Below are positions 33,721 to 46,525 of a stretch of DNA of 64,000 nt, piece after piece. The stretch comes from Athripsodes cinereus (lineage: Eukaryota > Arthropoda > Insecta > Trichoptera > Leptoceridae), in contig OX388322.1 in assembly GCA_947579605.1 (NCBI GenBank), forward strand, positions 10,850,001-10,914,000, given 5' to 3'. Within the stretch, counting starts at the first letter, position 1, and each line of letters starts with the position of its first letter. Below the pieces are notes generated by a model, which was not told where the DNA came from, searched no databases, and was given only the letters and a program-made list of their open reading frames with translations. The translations under genes were made by a program, and so were the position numbers.

Positions 33721-34580
33721 TTTTAATATTCTTACATGCATTTAACAAATGCGTATTCTCGCTAGTAGGTACCTATTAATCCAGTATTAATTAAGTTCAA
33801 GAATGTCAATTCTCGTGTCCTATTTCAAGTTCAATATTACGGATGTCATTTCATCTATATTTATTTCATGCAAGGTTAGGTACTGATCTGCAGCATTGAA
33901 CAACCAATAAAATGCGCATTATATTTGCTATAAACTTCACATCAGTTTTCATTTTGGACTCAAAAGGACAGAACTATTTTAAAGACACCATATAGCGTAT
34001 ATAAACGTTATGACGTCTTTTTTCTAAGACAGTTATTCACTATAAAATACGTAAAACATTATTCACAAGAGCAGTACTGATTCAAAGTAAAATTTATACT
34101 TTGTTGGTATAGTAGAATGACCGTAATAAATCTATTGAAAATAAGGTAACTGTAAATGTGTACATACTTTACTTACATACTAAACCAGTCATAAACATGA
34201 AAACATTACACACTACACACTACACAGTAGCTGTATGGAGTCTTTGGTGTCGTAAAAATCCGATGAATGAATCACTCTTATACATAAAGTTGATATTTTC
34301 AACCGACGGTACTTGGTGGAAATTCATGTTGAATTAATGTAAAATTTTATGTATACTAGCTATCAGAGGAAGGCTACCTCTTAAAAAAATAATGCTCATC
34401 TCTGATATGGGTTTTTGTGGTTTCCCCAATATCGTTAAAAGGCTAATGCTGGAGATGTTTTTCTTAAAATCCGTCCACAACGGTACTCTATTTCAATTGT
34501 TTGTTACCACTGTCTTAACTACCATTTTTGTTTTGCTATCCAATGACATACTATATATATTTGTTACCAACCTGTAATTT
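33721..34580. other. AT-rich sequence, nothing recognised
   Basis: The 61-residue frame at 34392-34577 immediately precedes the hammerhead-like site and could be decayed retroelement sequence, but no motif supports that. Confidence 0.35.
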
Positions 34581-34584
34581 CTTT

Positions 34585-34649
34585 ACTTTTCGCCAGCCTG
34601 ATGATGAGAGCGGAAGCTCTTGAAAGCCGGCTCGCGTCCAATAAAAAGT
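34585..34649 (+). ncRNA. Hammerhead ribozyme candidate 1 (type I)
   Basis: The core CTGATGA (34598-34604) is followed by a 6-bp stem II (GAGAGC/GCTCTT, loop GGAA), then GAA and the self-complementary stem III AGCCGGCT, then C as the cleavage-site base. Stem I starts with GC/GC, then an internal loop, then ACTTTT pairing with AAAAGT. The layout fits type I hammerheads of Penelope-like retroelements. An AATAAA follows closely (34640-34645). Activity is untested. Confidence 0.6.
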
Positions 34650-35355
34650 CACCATGGATATACTACAAATAAGTGTTTTATTTATATTTACTCTTATACA
34701 TATTTATTTCCTACGTCTCGACTGCATGGATTTTGAAATTTTAGATTTTACCCTGAATTACGATTGTTCTTATGAATTTGAAATTTAGGGGCAATATCCT
34801 TAACGTGAAATATAAGATCTAGTTTTCAGAAATAAGTCTTCTTGTGTAAGCAAATATTATTATTTCTACAATAATTATTATGTAAATAACAGATATTAAT
34901 GATAAGTAATGTCAATTTTTCTATTCCTTTGGTCGTTGTAAAAGTGAATTATCGCAAAAACATTGAAAATCCTAATATTCGAATAGCAGTTTGGTCTATG
35001 AAAATATTTGGGCCCATTATATTTTACGGTCATTTCCTATCTTTTTGCGTATAAATCTTTAAAAATTAGTGATAAAGATATCTTTCAACCACAATATATT
35101 ATATCATTGTAAAATGGTTTATGTTAGTTTTCTTTTTATTACATTAGTAAGCTATGATAAATTTTAAGGTAACCTACATATTTGCAATCAAAACATTACT
35201 TCATTCTTTCTCTATAATTATTTGGATGAATTTTAAATAATAAATCTTAAAGTACTTAAAAAAATTAAAAAATATTTTACTTTTGACATATTATCATACA
35301 AAGCATTTTTTTATGATACGTACAAAGAAATCATAACAAAGCTGCAAGGAAGTAG
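34650..35355. other. AT-rich sequence, nothing recognised
   Basis: No supported feature. Confidence 0.4.
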
Positions 35356-35373
35356 ACAAATTATGTAATTTTA

Positions 35374-35545
35374 AACAAGTGTTTCTTTCTACTATAGATT
35401 ATTGATACCGAGAGAGACGTCTTTCGACTTATCAGGTCATTATCAATCTGACCTGATAAGTCAAAAATGAGATTTATAATGACCTGATAAGTCGAAAGAC
35501 GTCTCTCTCGGAATCAATAATCTATAGTAGAGAGAAACACTTGTT
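35374..35545. repeat. Family F hairpin with ~70-bp arms and a nested second hairpin
   Basis: 35374-35443 and 35477-35545 are nearly perfect inverted repeats (shared AACAAGTGTTTCT, AGACGTCTTTCGACTTATC). The loop contains yet another inverted copy of GACCTGATAAGTC. It shares its sequence with the hairpin at 33.5 kb. Confidence 0.85.
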
Positions 35546-35996
35546 ATAGGGAACATGCATGTGTGAGGAATATGAATAAATGTTATCAATTCATATTAAT
35601 AAATATACGCTGATCACGAATATCCTAATAAGAAACCATAAAATTAAACTTTTCATTCATTATTTTCATTTTAAAAATCCATATTTTCTGTTATTGAATT
35701 AGTCCGGTGTGACGTCGCTAGGCGCTATTTTGTATTGCCACACATTTCACTCTTAGTACTGTTTGTAGCGCCTGATATTGTCAAACACTGCTCCGCCACG
35801 AGTGGACCTTTTTGCGGCGAAGTGTGAAAATTGCTTTTTTAAATGGTGATAAAAACCTTAAAAATGCACATTTAAAAATATAAAAAGTACCATAATTTTT
35901 CTAATTTTCTGCACTATTTTTTGGGTTGAAAAATTTTTTTTGTGAAAGTTCCCCATTATGGAATTCTACTACGTGTGCACCGACGCAATTAATAAG
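35546..35996 (+). repeat. Family F body and conserved 3' motif
   Basis: A GC-richer middle (35700-35840, e.g. GTGTGACGTCGCTAGGCGC) is followed by the conserved end TTATGGAATTCTACTACGTG, then CACCGACGCAATTAATAA (35957-35996). Hairpin, body and end together may be one non-autonomous element of about 620 bp. No coding frame. Confidence 0.5.
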
Positions 35997-36023
35997 TAGA
36001 CAAATATTTTAAAATTTCGATGT

Positions 36024-36638
36024 TTAAACGATATTTCTTCTTCTTCTTCTTAATCTTTTTTTAGACCCAGAGGTCTGTTCATACAGGAGTGTCCTCTTGC
36101 GATGTGGATGCCCAGCTGTCCTTCCATCGTTTAGGGGGTCTTCCGGGTAGGCGTCGTCCATCAGGTAGTCCATGTAGAACAATCTTTGGGGTTCTGGTGC
36201 TACCCATCCTCTGGACATGTTCGTACCAAAATCTTCGGCGTTGTCTTCCCCATCTGACAACATCCTGGACCTCACATATCTCCCGGATTGCAGTATTTCT
36301 CACACGATCTCGCAGACTTTTTCCGGCAATGGCTCGAAAAGTTCGCATCTCTGTTGTACGTAGCATGCTTTTGGTTTTGGTTGTGTCTGCCCTTGTTTCT
36401 ATGCCATACGTGAGTATTGGGCGTACACATGTCTTGTAGATGCGAACCTTACTGGCCGTTCTCATGTCTTTATTCCTCCATATATCGTCTCTTAAGCAGC
36501 CTGCTACGGCTGCAGCTTTGTCTACTTGTGGTCGTATTTCTTTGGGGAGATCATAAGAACTTAGTAGCTCACTGCCGAGGTATCGAAACTGCGTTACTTG
36601 TTCGACTTGCTGTATAATTTCCAAATTAAACGATATTT
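36024..36638 (-). mobile_element. 5'-truncated RTE-like LINE (LINE-C) with 13-bp target duplication
   Basis: TTAAACGATATTT is repeated at 36024-36036 and 36626-36638, bounding a 589-bp insertion (36037-36625). The minus frame (36079-36624, 181 residues, open) is a polymerase C-terminus: FRYLGSELLSSYDLPKEI, IYKTCVRPILTYGIET, FWYEHVQRM, RRLPGRPPKRWKDSW. The 3' tail is (AAG)n, adjacent to the duplication. The open frame and exact duplication indicate a young insertion; it is dead because it lacks the RT core. Confidence 0.9.
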
Positions 36639-36752
36639 GCGATCCCTATTTGCTGTTGACATTACTACTTAAGTATTAATGCTGTAGAATTTAATATAAT
36701 TAGATACACGTGAATACATTCAATCAAAATATTATAATATGTAATAACAATA

Positions 36753-36794
36753 CACCCATACCATACCCCATCCTATCCCATCCCATCCCATCCT
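36753..36794 (+). repeat. CCCAT pentanucleotide repeat
   Basis: Imperfect CCCAT/CCTAT units, with TCCCATCCCATCCCATCC the purest part. Confidence 0.8.
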
Positions 36795-37021
36795 AGGGAT
36801 AATAACATTAGATGCTATGTGTAAAATACTGAATATAGAATAGTTATACCTACTTGATGTTTGTGGAGTGGTGTTTAATACGTTATTCACTAGATTGGAT
36901 GGGAGGACAAACTCAATTCACGGGAGGTATAAAATTGACTAAATCACCCACGCAGTCTTGTATTTAGTATAACAACTACTAAATAACTTTATTCATCCAC
37001 TTACAATAACTGAAATACAGG

Positions 37022-37160
37022 GTATTTATTTATTTATTCACTTTTACACGGCAAAGCCTTTTACATGGTGAACAAAAAAAAATACTAACAATTATAACAT
37101 TTGACAGACGAAGACATTAATTTACAGTTACAGTTTCATGCAAATAAATTGATGAAAAAA
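37022..37160 (-). repeat. LINE 3' untranslated end, reverse orientation
   Basis: A (TTTAT)n run, then TTTTACACGGCAAAGCCTTT and TACATGGTGAACAAAAAAA. It is similar to the sequence at 12.1-12.2 kb (TTTTACATGTTGAAAACAG). Clade unknown. Confidence 0.5.
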
Positions 37161-38055
37161 AGATACATTTTAGAATAAACCTTAATATGTAGGTACAACA
37201 AAATAATTTGAATTTAAAATGATCAAAAATGATAAGACATACAAAATAATATAATAAATTAAGTATTATGATGATTTAAATGTATATTTTAAGAAAATCT
37301 TTTCATTGTTGAGTTTAAAAGAACATTGCTCATCACCCATGTGTTCATGAGACCAACCGTTTGAAAAATCATAAAAATTAACTATTGATTTATATGTGTA
37401 CGCCTCTGATGTATTATTTACTTATTTAAAAATACAAGAATTCAGAAAAACTATATTTATTTGTATTAAAATATGTGTCCCGGGCCTGATTTTCCATTAT
37501 ATTTATCACACAAACGGTACTAGTTAGTACAAAGCCATTTGTTTTAAATTATTCAATATATTTTACTAGGTTTGATCACAATTTGAATTGACAATTCCAA
37601 TTAAATGGTCAATCTCGTTTGAAATTAATACCATAAGTAAACAATGCAACAACGTGATATAAATCCAATCTATTAATGCGAAATACTCAAATGTCCGATT
37701 GAAAAAAAAAGTTTGATACCGTTGAAATTCATGTAGATATTTCTGGTTTTCATACGACCAACTATTTTTGATTTATTTATATGTTAACCTTTCCCTTCAT
37801 TTTCATTTCACCCTGTACCTACGACTGATATAAATATTCAGCTCATTTCTATGTATTATGTAGGTCACTCAGTGATGCTTGAAGTATGTATGTACTGTTT
37901 ACCAGCTTCTATCTCATACTTGATTAATTCACCAATTCAGATTTGTGATTCCAAACACCAATATGACATTTACATAACATTTACAAATTCAGATATCCCC
38001 GTGATCAAACAACTTGACTTTGTATGAAAATTCGTAGTTGCTTATACTATTATAT
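37161..38055. other. AT-rich sequence, nothing recognised
   Basis: No supported feature. Confidence 0.4.
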
Positions 38056-38061
38056 AAAGGA

Positions 38062-38151
38062 CAGTTTGCATGTTTCTTACATGCAGCTGATCTGCTGGCT
38101 ACCCCACTTGTGGGATATGCCGTGATGGTGTAGTAGTAGTAGTAGTAGTAG
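38062..38151 (+). mobile_element. SINE-B 3' end with intact (TAG)n tail
   Basis: CAGTTTGCATGTTTCTTACA, GCAGCTGATCTGCTGGCTAC, CCCACTTGTGGGATATGCCG, TGATGGTG, then seven TAG units (38131-38151). It is the best copy for seeing the end. The CCCACTTGTGGG part is a small hairpin. Confidence 0.85.
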
Positions 38152-41100
38152 CTTATATTATTATTATTTCATTATGTTATGGAGAGACAACATAAATTTT
38201 TTTTAAAGATATATGTGGCTTTTGTTATAAACCCAAATACAACCTTATACACCTTTCACAGTAAGCTACTAAAGCTTGTGTCCTGAAGGAGAGTGTCCTG
38301 CCGGCACCTGGTATTAAATAAATATTGTTTGTTAAATTTTATTTGGAAATTATTTTACGCGATACAAGACAAAATAGTGTACTTCACCTTTTTGAAGTTC
38401 GAATGATCTAACATTTTATTTCGTAAAATACCAATTTTGTTTTTATATTTTTTACATGGTAATTTGCAGCAGTAAGTTTACTAGATATACATGTATATTA
38501 GTGGTTATTTGGCATAATATTGTTTTATTTTATTGTTAAAACTTATGTTGTGAATTCAAATAAAATAAAATAAATTATTTTAATTTTTTATTCTTTTTGT
38601 ACATCATCATTATATCACAGTGTTTACAAAACAGTACAAAATTTAAAATATTAAGACGATATGAAGTGACGAGATTATAGCTATAAAGTGATTTCTTCCA
38701 TCTAACCACGATACACAAGAAATAAAGCATTATAAGAACATTCATAATAAGTCCGAAGTCGATTTAATTTATATTTTAATAATCTGTGATAGTAAATTTA
38801 AATATAGAATTTAAATAATAAGATAAGGTTGCTTTCTTAACAAAGAATTTATGTAAAAAAGAAATGTAAATTTTTCTACATTTTATCTCTCCGCTAAACC
38901 CTAGCAAAACGCTGCAACGAACTCGTTGCACACAAAGACATAAAATCCATATTTTTGAAGTCATATGTAAAAAATATTAGTAATTTTTAAACTCGGATCG
39001 AAGAAATGAGAAAAAGTTCTTGATAAAACTACAATGTGAAAAATTTACTCAAAAACTCATAGCAGTAATGGTTTGTAAGTATTTTTGTATCTAGTGAATT
39101 ATCAACTTAAGCACAAATGTGCCTTTTCAGATAAAATACGATACATTATAGATAATTTTATCTAGATAAAAGCTCTGCAATAAGTATACCTACCTCATAA
39201 ATCAAATCAAAAGCGATTTTAAGTACTCATCTGATAACATTTGCATTCCCAATAAATTGATGCATTAAGTTAATTAATAATTATATACTAGCCCAGTGCA
39301 ATAATAAAAGATAAGACGATTCGCGTCAAATTTACAGTGCTGACGAATGATTGGAGCGTCGGTACATCATTTACGATTGATTGTGATCGTGTAGTGACGT
39401 CATTATGTAATCAACCGACGTCATAATTTTGTATTATTATGTTGGTGTTAATGATAATGGTAGTGGCTGAAATTAAAATTTACAATAATTAAGTATCATT
39501 CTCGTACTAATACATTTCACATAGTAACAAAATACATACGCAAGGTTTTCCGAATGTAATGTGCGTGTAATGTAGTTTTTGCGGTGAATATACGGTAAGG
39601 TAATAATTAGTAATGTATAATATTATAATAACAGATAGACCAATAAGCTTAATGTGTCGCATAGTAATAATTATACATGGATACAGTGTGGTCACTTTAT
39701 ATTATCAAAATATGATTAATTTTTGAAGATATCGCGCTTCTGCGAAAAACTTGCCCATTGCACAAATTTATGTGTTCAGTAATGATTTTGTCATGTTTTT
39801 TTCTACTATTGTTTTTTTTACGCAATAAACATTTTTTTATTATTATTATATCGCCATAATATTATCAACGAATGACTGAGTTGGTTTTGTTCAAAATATT
39901 TAAAAAAAACGTATTATTATAGTTTATCAAAACGGTTCAATAAATTCGATATCGTTTTAAAAAAAATATTTGAAATACATCAGAAATCGATAAAAAGTAG
40001 GTGTTTTTTAATCATCTAATGAATCAAAAAGGGATAAATAACTTTTTAAGTATTCATATCAAATGAAAAGGGATTGATTTCAAATGTCAAAGGTTTGTTC
40101 TTGACCTTTATAAGTAAAAGTACTTGTATTCTGATTAAGAGTATAATTAGCAGGAAGATTTATACTAACAAGGAGATGATCTGAGTTTGTGTTTGCCATT
40201 TTGTTAATAGTAATTATATGTTTTATGTTTTTCAAGACTCGTTCAAATAAATTGGTAATAAAATAATAATCTATTTTGTTATTTAATTTTTACAATAATT
40301 ACTGGATCAACAATCAATTACAAAATAATACATTCAACATGTAGACCAGTCAAGATCCTCAATTTATCAAAGGTTTCTTAAGTTTTAAAAAACCCATCAA
40401 GTCAAATTAATTGTTATCAAAACAACACAATATTTAGTACTGAATAAAAAACTCACAAATTTAGAATTAAATAAAACATCAAAAACAGAAATTTACAAAC
40501 TAACAAGCAGTTATTTTAATAAAATCGGACTTTCAAATAAAATGGATAAAACAAATCATTAAATCAATTAAAATGCTTAAAATATGATAAGACAAGGCAA
40601 GATGAGTAGGCAGAATAAAAACATAGACGTAATAAATATCAATTTTGATAACTTTTTCGATATGAAATTTTTATATTCACTTAAAAGATTTTTAGGTATT
40701 TACTCATAGGGTTACGATGGATAGGTTATATGTTTAGCATATTTAGTGAAAATACTAAATACTCTCTTCACAGATACATATCTGTAAGTATAATATTATT
40801 ATCCTAAAAATGTCAACCTGCACTAAGACCATAAAAGCTTTTGGCCAAAGCGATCTCAACAGAAAAAATGAAAAAAACAGTGAGGCAGAAAAAAAATCAA
40901 AAGAAACATCATTAATAAGAAACAACACAGTCAAAGAAGTCTCTATCCTGGCGATAAAGTCATTGTATGGCGATAAAGTCATTGTATGGCGAAATAATCA
41001 TAATATTTATGTTATTAGAATAATATGAATTTGCAAGAGCTTTTTTAAGTTTAATAGGAAGATGGTCTAATATGGAAGGAAAAATGTCGAGATTATTTCC

Positions 41101-41500
41101 TTAATACATGCAAATGAAAGTCTAAAAATAATACTGAATATTTCATAATTCTCTATCTCTACTATCGCAGCACATCCCACTTGTTAGGCAACCAGTATGA
41201 GTATGGTAACTATATTTATATAGCATCAAAACTAATCCCATTAAATCAGACTAGATGATAAAATGTTAATCTTTATCTAAACAATATATCTCTTTAGTGT
41301 ATGATATTAGCAATATTAGGTACAACACCCACACGCTGATTGCAAAAATTACCATCGTATGCATAATAAAGCCATCTGAATATACCTACTGACACTCGAA
41401 TATGATAAAGTATCTACTAAACGCAAAACAGAAGTGATGTCTATTAAGTAGGAAATATAAAATATTTCATACTTTTTTTTATATTTCGAGTATTTAAACA
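38152..41500. other. Long AT-rich stretch with one SINE-B scrap
   Basis: At 41158-41212 ACTATCGCAGCACATCCCAC, then AGGCAACCAG, is a reverse-oriented SINE-B remnant. No coding region or other repeat could be supported over this 3.3 kb; frames at 40755-41028 lack motifs. Confidence 0.4.
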
Positions 41501-41509
41501 AATTCATTA

Positions 41510-41680
41510 CTGGGGTTGTAGAAGGAAGGAGGGGAAGGGGCAGAGTGCCAATAAGATGAAGCGACCAAATTAAGGAGGCCACACAGAGCTCACTACACGG
41601 GGCCTTGCACATGGCGGAGGGATCAGGAGATCATGTTTCATCATCATCTCTGTCAGGAGGACAGAGATGATGATGAAACA
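41510..41680 (+). pseudogene. RTE-like LINE C-terminal scrap followed by a hairpin
   Basis: Plus strand reads VVEGRRGRGRVPIR, a stop, then SDQIKEATQSSLHGALHMAE, the basic RGRGR block and tail region of RTE-like polymerases. The 3' (ATC/GAT)n part is mirrored: 41634-41654 and 41660-41680 are 21-bp perfect inverted arms with a 5-nt loop. Confidence 0.6.
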
Positions 41681-43910
41681 AATTTACCGATTCAATAACG
41701 TTAAAGTATATAACATTTTTAAAACCACTATTTAGAACTTTCTGCATATAAAGAGCAATGCTTTTTTCAGCGCTAGGGCTGTTATGTGTATGAAATTATA
41801 GATTTTTCATGCCACAATCTAAACAATAATCAAAAGTACAAATTAATCTTATTAACAACACATAACAAAATACTATTTCAAATTAAGAGTCAACTATTTC
41901 GTTTGACAATATCTTTCAGTCAGCCTTAAAGTTATAATGGACGCATATTTTTTTCACCTATATTTATCGGTCTGTCTTCGACTTCACAGTGCTTTTTATA
42001 CGTGAGATAAATCAGTGATCGATTTCAGTAGATCGTATGTCATCTTTTTCATGCTGAAAAATCAATATTCAAAATCAGAGACATACCTCATAACTGAATA
42101 GATAATGATAAATACAATATAGTGATTTAAAATCTACCTTATTTTCAAGTACAATACAAAACATGTTATATTATCAGTATAACCGCTTGGCATCCCCTGT
42201 TATAAAGCACTATATATCTTGTAATAAGTCACTAGGCTGGCTGTTGTTGATAAGCATCAGATTGCTGCTGATGATGGAATTATGTATTTATGATATTAAG
42301 TATTATTATTAAAATAAAACTAATGCGATATAAGCTATGATTATCAGTTCATCATAGCTCTACTGTAAATAACTGATGGGTATGTGAAGTTGACTTCCAT
42401 TTAATACGAATGTATACAACTTAATCGATAAAACAAATATTAAGTACATTATTGAGTACACAGTTTACTAGAGTACCTTTATTTGACCGTGTACACGTTT
42501 AAAGTATATTTACTGAGTGTATCATAATATGTAAAACTAAGAAAATCGAAACTAAGAATTTGCTGAAATTTAAAAAGGTACAACGAATACATCCATTTTA
42601 CATCCCTTAAGCCTTATCCACACTGCTAGAAGAACACAGTGAAAGAAGAGTTCTTCCTCTCATTTCTTCTCTTCTTTAATGTAAAAAAAAAATAAGTACT
42701 TAGATAAAATATTTTCTTACTCATTTCTTTCCTATATAAATAAGGATAAGAAAAGAAAGACAGAGACTTTCATTAACTGGTTTGACCAGGCAATGTGAAA
42801 CTGTTTATAAGAGAGAAGTTTGGACAAAAAGAGATAAAGAATTTCTATAATATCGTACTTATTTGCTTATTACAAACTTTTTTTATGATTTTTATATCCA
42901 TATAATTCAATTAAAACGGATGTTCTCTACATATGCATTTTATTTTATTCACCAATTTGTACACGTCAACAAATAAATACAAAACTATTTTAACTTTACC
43001 TAAAACGTAATAAAAGCTCACTTTACGCCAGAGTGATTAACTTATCGAACTTTTGTATACATTCAAGATGAAATAAATTGAATTTCACGATCTTGCGTAT
43101 CTTATGGGATTATCGGATAAAAGTTAAGAATTGAGTAGGAATTCTACATAATCATTTAAGATTCCCAATTTGCTAACATAAAAATGGCTTAAAACAAAAA
43201 AAATAAAGAAAAAATAACAAAAATAAATACATTATGTTAATGAAAGTGCTCAAATGGAAATATTACTACGTATGTAGCTATACAATAATAGTAGTACTCA
43301 AAATAACCTCCAAAGAGAAACAAGAAAAATATTTTACATAATCGATCCGCTGTCCATTATAATAATATCTACCTTAGTTACAGAGTACGCCATAAAATTC
43401 AGAAGATACTCAAAAGTGAATTTTTATAGGTGATGCCGTAATATGTTAAAATAATTTATAGAAATATAACAAGAAATAGGTGTATTATTCAGCAAAAGAA
43501 TAATATTTAAGAATATCCAAGAACAGGAGTAAGTAACGCTCGATCATTTCTGCCTACTCCGAAAAATGACAAGGATAATCATGAAGAATAATATTTCAAA
43601 TTACATAATATAATAAAATGAATAATATTTATTATTGTTTAGTGATACTATTGAGTACATATAACTATTCCAAGACCGGTTTTACAGACTCCGAGCTCGC
43701 ATCATCACGTGCTGATCAATGGAAAAGGTCTTATTATAATAATATTATAGTAGTATTTGCATGTGAGGTAGTCAAAAAACCAGGTACATGTAATAAACAT
43801 GCACGCTGTCCTCCCCGTGTCAACAACAAAAAACATAAGAAAATAAGACTAAACAATAACAAAATTTTGTTCATTTTATTACCTGATTTAAAATTAATAC
43901 ACAAGTGCTT
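41681..43910. other. AT-rich sequence, nothing recognised
   Basis: No supported feature in this stretch. Confidence 0.4.
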
Positions 43911-43913
43911 GCA

Positions 43914-43947
43914 ACCCGCCATCGTATGAATTCATACGATGGCGGGT
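43914..43947. repeat. Perfect 34-bp palindrome without spacer
   Basis: The left half ACCCGCCATCGTATGAA is followed immediately by its exact reverse complement, centred on GAATTC. Its GC content stands out from the flanks. Confidence 0.9.
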
Positions 43948-44080
43948 GAATATCGCTGAAGCAATATTTCAGTCTAGGTATTTTGAATATATTAAATCAT
44001 TATACTCATCTCATTTCTCACAACTCACAACACAACTCACAACACAACAACACAATTCTCACAACTCACTCATATACATC

Positions 44081-44165
44081 AACCCATAATACAAGATTCA
44101 TATCTTAGTTTGGGACTAGCTCGGTCTGTGTGAATTGTCTACACGTGTTATGTTATGTTATGTTA
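44081..44165 (+). mobile_element. tRNA-derived SINE (SINE-A) 3' end with (TTATG)n tail
   Basis: AACCCATAATACAAGATTCA, TAGTTTGGGACTAGCTCGGT, then GTGTTATGTTATGTTATG. This is the sense orientation of the SINE-A end and shows the pentanucleotide tail clearly. The 5' tRNA-like part is absent. Confidence 0.8.
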
Positions 44166-46120
44166 TTTAAATTAAAACACTGTTGTATAGTGCTTACAAG
44201 GGACTTTATTTATAGTGAGTCGGTTTTCAGAAGCTCCAGCTTTCATAAAGTGAAGAAATTAGATTTTTATATCAACCCAATATACAAGTTTTTATTAAAA
44301 TTTTCTTTCAATAACAACTTTTAAAATAAACCGAATATTAGATAGGTACTGTCGTTTTATTTGAAAACATATAATGTTTGTTAGCATAACTACGTAATAT
44401 AGATATTTATGACCAAATGATAACAACATACCATATAATTATTGTCATATCCATACGATTTATTGCCTTTACTTTAATATCACAACACAAATAAATCATA
44501 AATTGCCATGATTACCAACCATTGAATAATAAGTAATGTATATTTCGTTAGCAGTCCGATTCTCTCAGGCCATCCTTCACACGAGTTATTGAAATACGTG
44601 TACAATAATAACCGATACATGTTTTCTGAATAACAAATTGTAGTAATTCATACAATACCTATAGTGAAATAACAATAATGGAATTCGTTATTGTATGGAA
44701 TCTATCAGCACAACAATTTGTGATGGAATATGCCACACTTATACACGTTTAGTATTTAGTTTAGTCATTAGATACTGCACACTACCCAGTGGTAAGTAGA
44801 AAATATTTACGCGTTGAAGTCATTTTAAGTCGGGCTTAAAGTATAAATAAAATAACTAGATGACATTATCCAGCAGTATTAAAACTGTGACAACGTTAAA
44901 AAATATGTAAGAAATTATTTTTGTTGCTTGTCAATAATCCAGAACAAAATAATTTAACATCGAACGTTTTTGGCTTTTGCCTCTTAAATCTATTAAAAAC
45001 GTGCTACAGTTATGCGCGCGTTTGGACGTGAAAAGAAGTTTAATGGTGTAATATAGTGTAATATTATGTTAGCAAATGAATAAAACTGATTCTATTGTAT
45101 TGTAGTAAAAAAACATCGTAAACTACAATCTTCGGCCATTGTTTATGTTTGGACAGTGGGCAGGTGTAAACGTATTTACATTTTAGTATTAATGCGACTG
45201 ACAAATGGAAAAGATACAACTGCCTAAAAACAAGTACTAAACTTGTGTAAACTGTGGACAATGTGTGTAGTAAAATAACACTCGTATATTCCACATAGTC
45301 ACCATTTACGCATTTGTATGGCAAAAATACATTTCGATTAAATATATTTCTCATTGAGAAAACACAAAGAAAATGATAGTCATATATTGCCTAACGATGA
45401 GGTATAAGGATTATTTCCTTTTCGATATTTTATTCTTTTCATTATTATTATTATTAAAATAGATAGCTTGGCATTTGACCTTATTCATTTTCAGACGTAA
45501 TCACAAACAAGGATTAACTACTATTCCAATCGTAAGGCCTGTTTAAGTGACAAAAAACATTGCTTCGACTTTTTTGTAAGTCAGATTATCATTAAGTCGG
45601 GGTTAACATTAGATATATCTAAATAATATGCCTTATCATTACAAAGTAACGGATGTTTGTGATTAATTATTTTGCTTCTCACGCTTTGATTGAAATCATT
45701 TCTTGTGTTGTTAATGAATATGGCTTATTTTCCTTTGAAATTGTTTAATTTTCATATATGTTCATGATAATCAAAATTCTTTCTTTCGTGTGCTTCCGTT
45801 ATGATAATTGTCTTTCATATACTTTTATTTAAAAAAAAAAAAACAATTTCATATATTAATTATTCAAAATCGAAAATATGCTATTTTTGGAATATTTCTC
45901 TGCTTTGCAAAATTTTAAATACGAATATAATACATAATTCCTGAAGTTATTATAGGTACATCTTTTGTATCAAAAATATTGAATAACTATAACTGCGAAA
46001 TGATAACCTAATGTATACGAAATAAAATAATCATGAAAAATAACATTATGACTGGTAATACTTAATTTTTTTTTATTATCATAATATTTTTTTACATGCT
46101 TGTTACTTTCTTTGATTATA
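44166..46120. other. AT-rich sequence, nothing recognised
   Basis: No supported feature. Confidence 0.4.
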
Positions 46121-46124
46121 CTAT

Positions 46125-46525
46125 ACTATACCATCACGGCATATCCCACAAGTGGGGTAGCCAGCAGATCAGCTGCATGTAAGAAACATGCAAACTGTCC
46201 TCTTCGTGCCAATATAAAATCAAGACATTCAGGATGGGTGGTTGATTATTCTCTTTGATTATTCTCTTCAATATTTCTGAAATGTGGTTTGTTACATAAT
46301 TTCCTAAAAGGTACGTATATACTTTATTAAACACACAGCATGATAAATCCCACAAGCGGTGTAACCAGCTGACTAACTGACATGCAAGTTTTCCTCTCCG
46401 TGCTAGTAAAAAAATAACATATTCAGAACAGGTGACATACTTCATCGCTGAATTGAAATGTATTTAAGGCGATATTTTACAAGCACCTGCCTTTTAAAGG
46501 CTTTTTGAAGACTAAAATAGGAGGG
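46125..46525 (-). mobile_element. Two adjacent SINE-B copies
   Basis: Copy one (from 46129): ACCATCACGGCATATCCCAC, GTGGGGTAGCCAGCAGATCA, CATGCAAACTGTCCTCTTCG, ACATTCAGGATGGGTGG. Copy two (from about 46335): CATGATAAATCCCACAAGCG, then CATGCAAGTTTTCCTCTCCG, and continues to ACAAGCACCTGCCTTTTAAA near 46480-46500, the 5' region of the family. Both are reverse-oriented and head-to-tail. Confidence 0.8.

Noticed and set aside
36089..36439. 116-residue plus-strand open frame
   Set aside because: Antisense of the LINE-C polymerase C-terminus.
42270..42300. Further hammerhead core (CTGATGATGG)
   Set aside because: No GAAA and no closing stems nearby.
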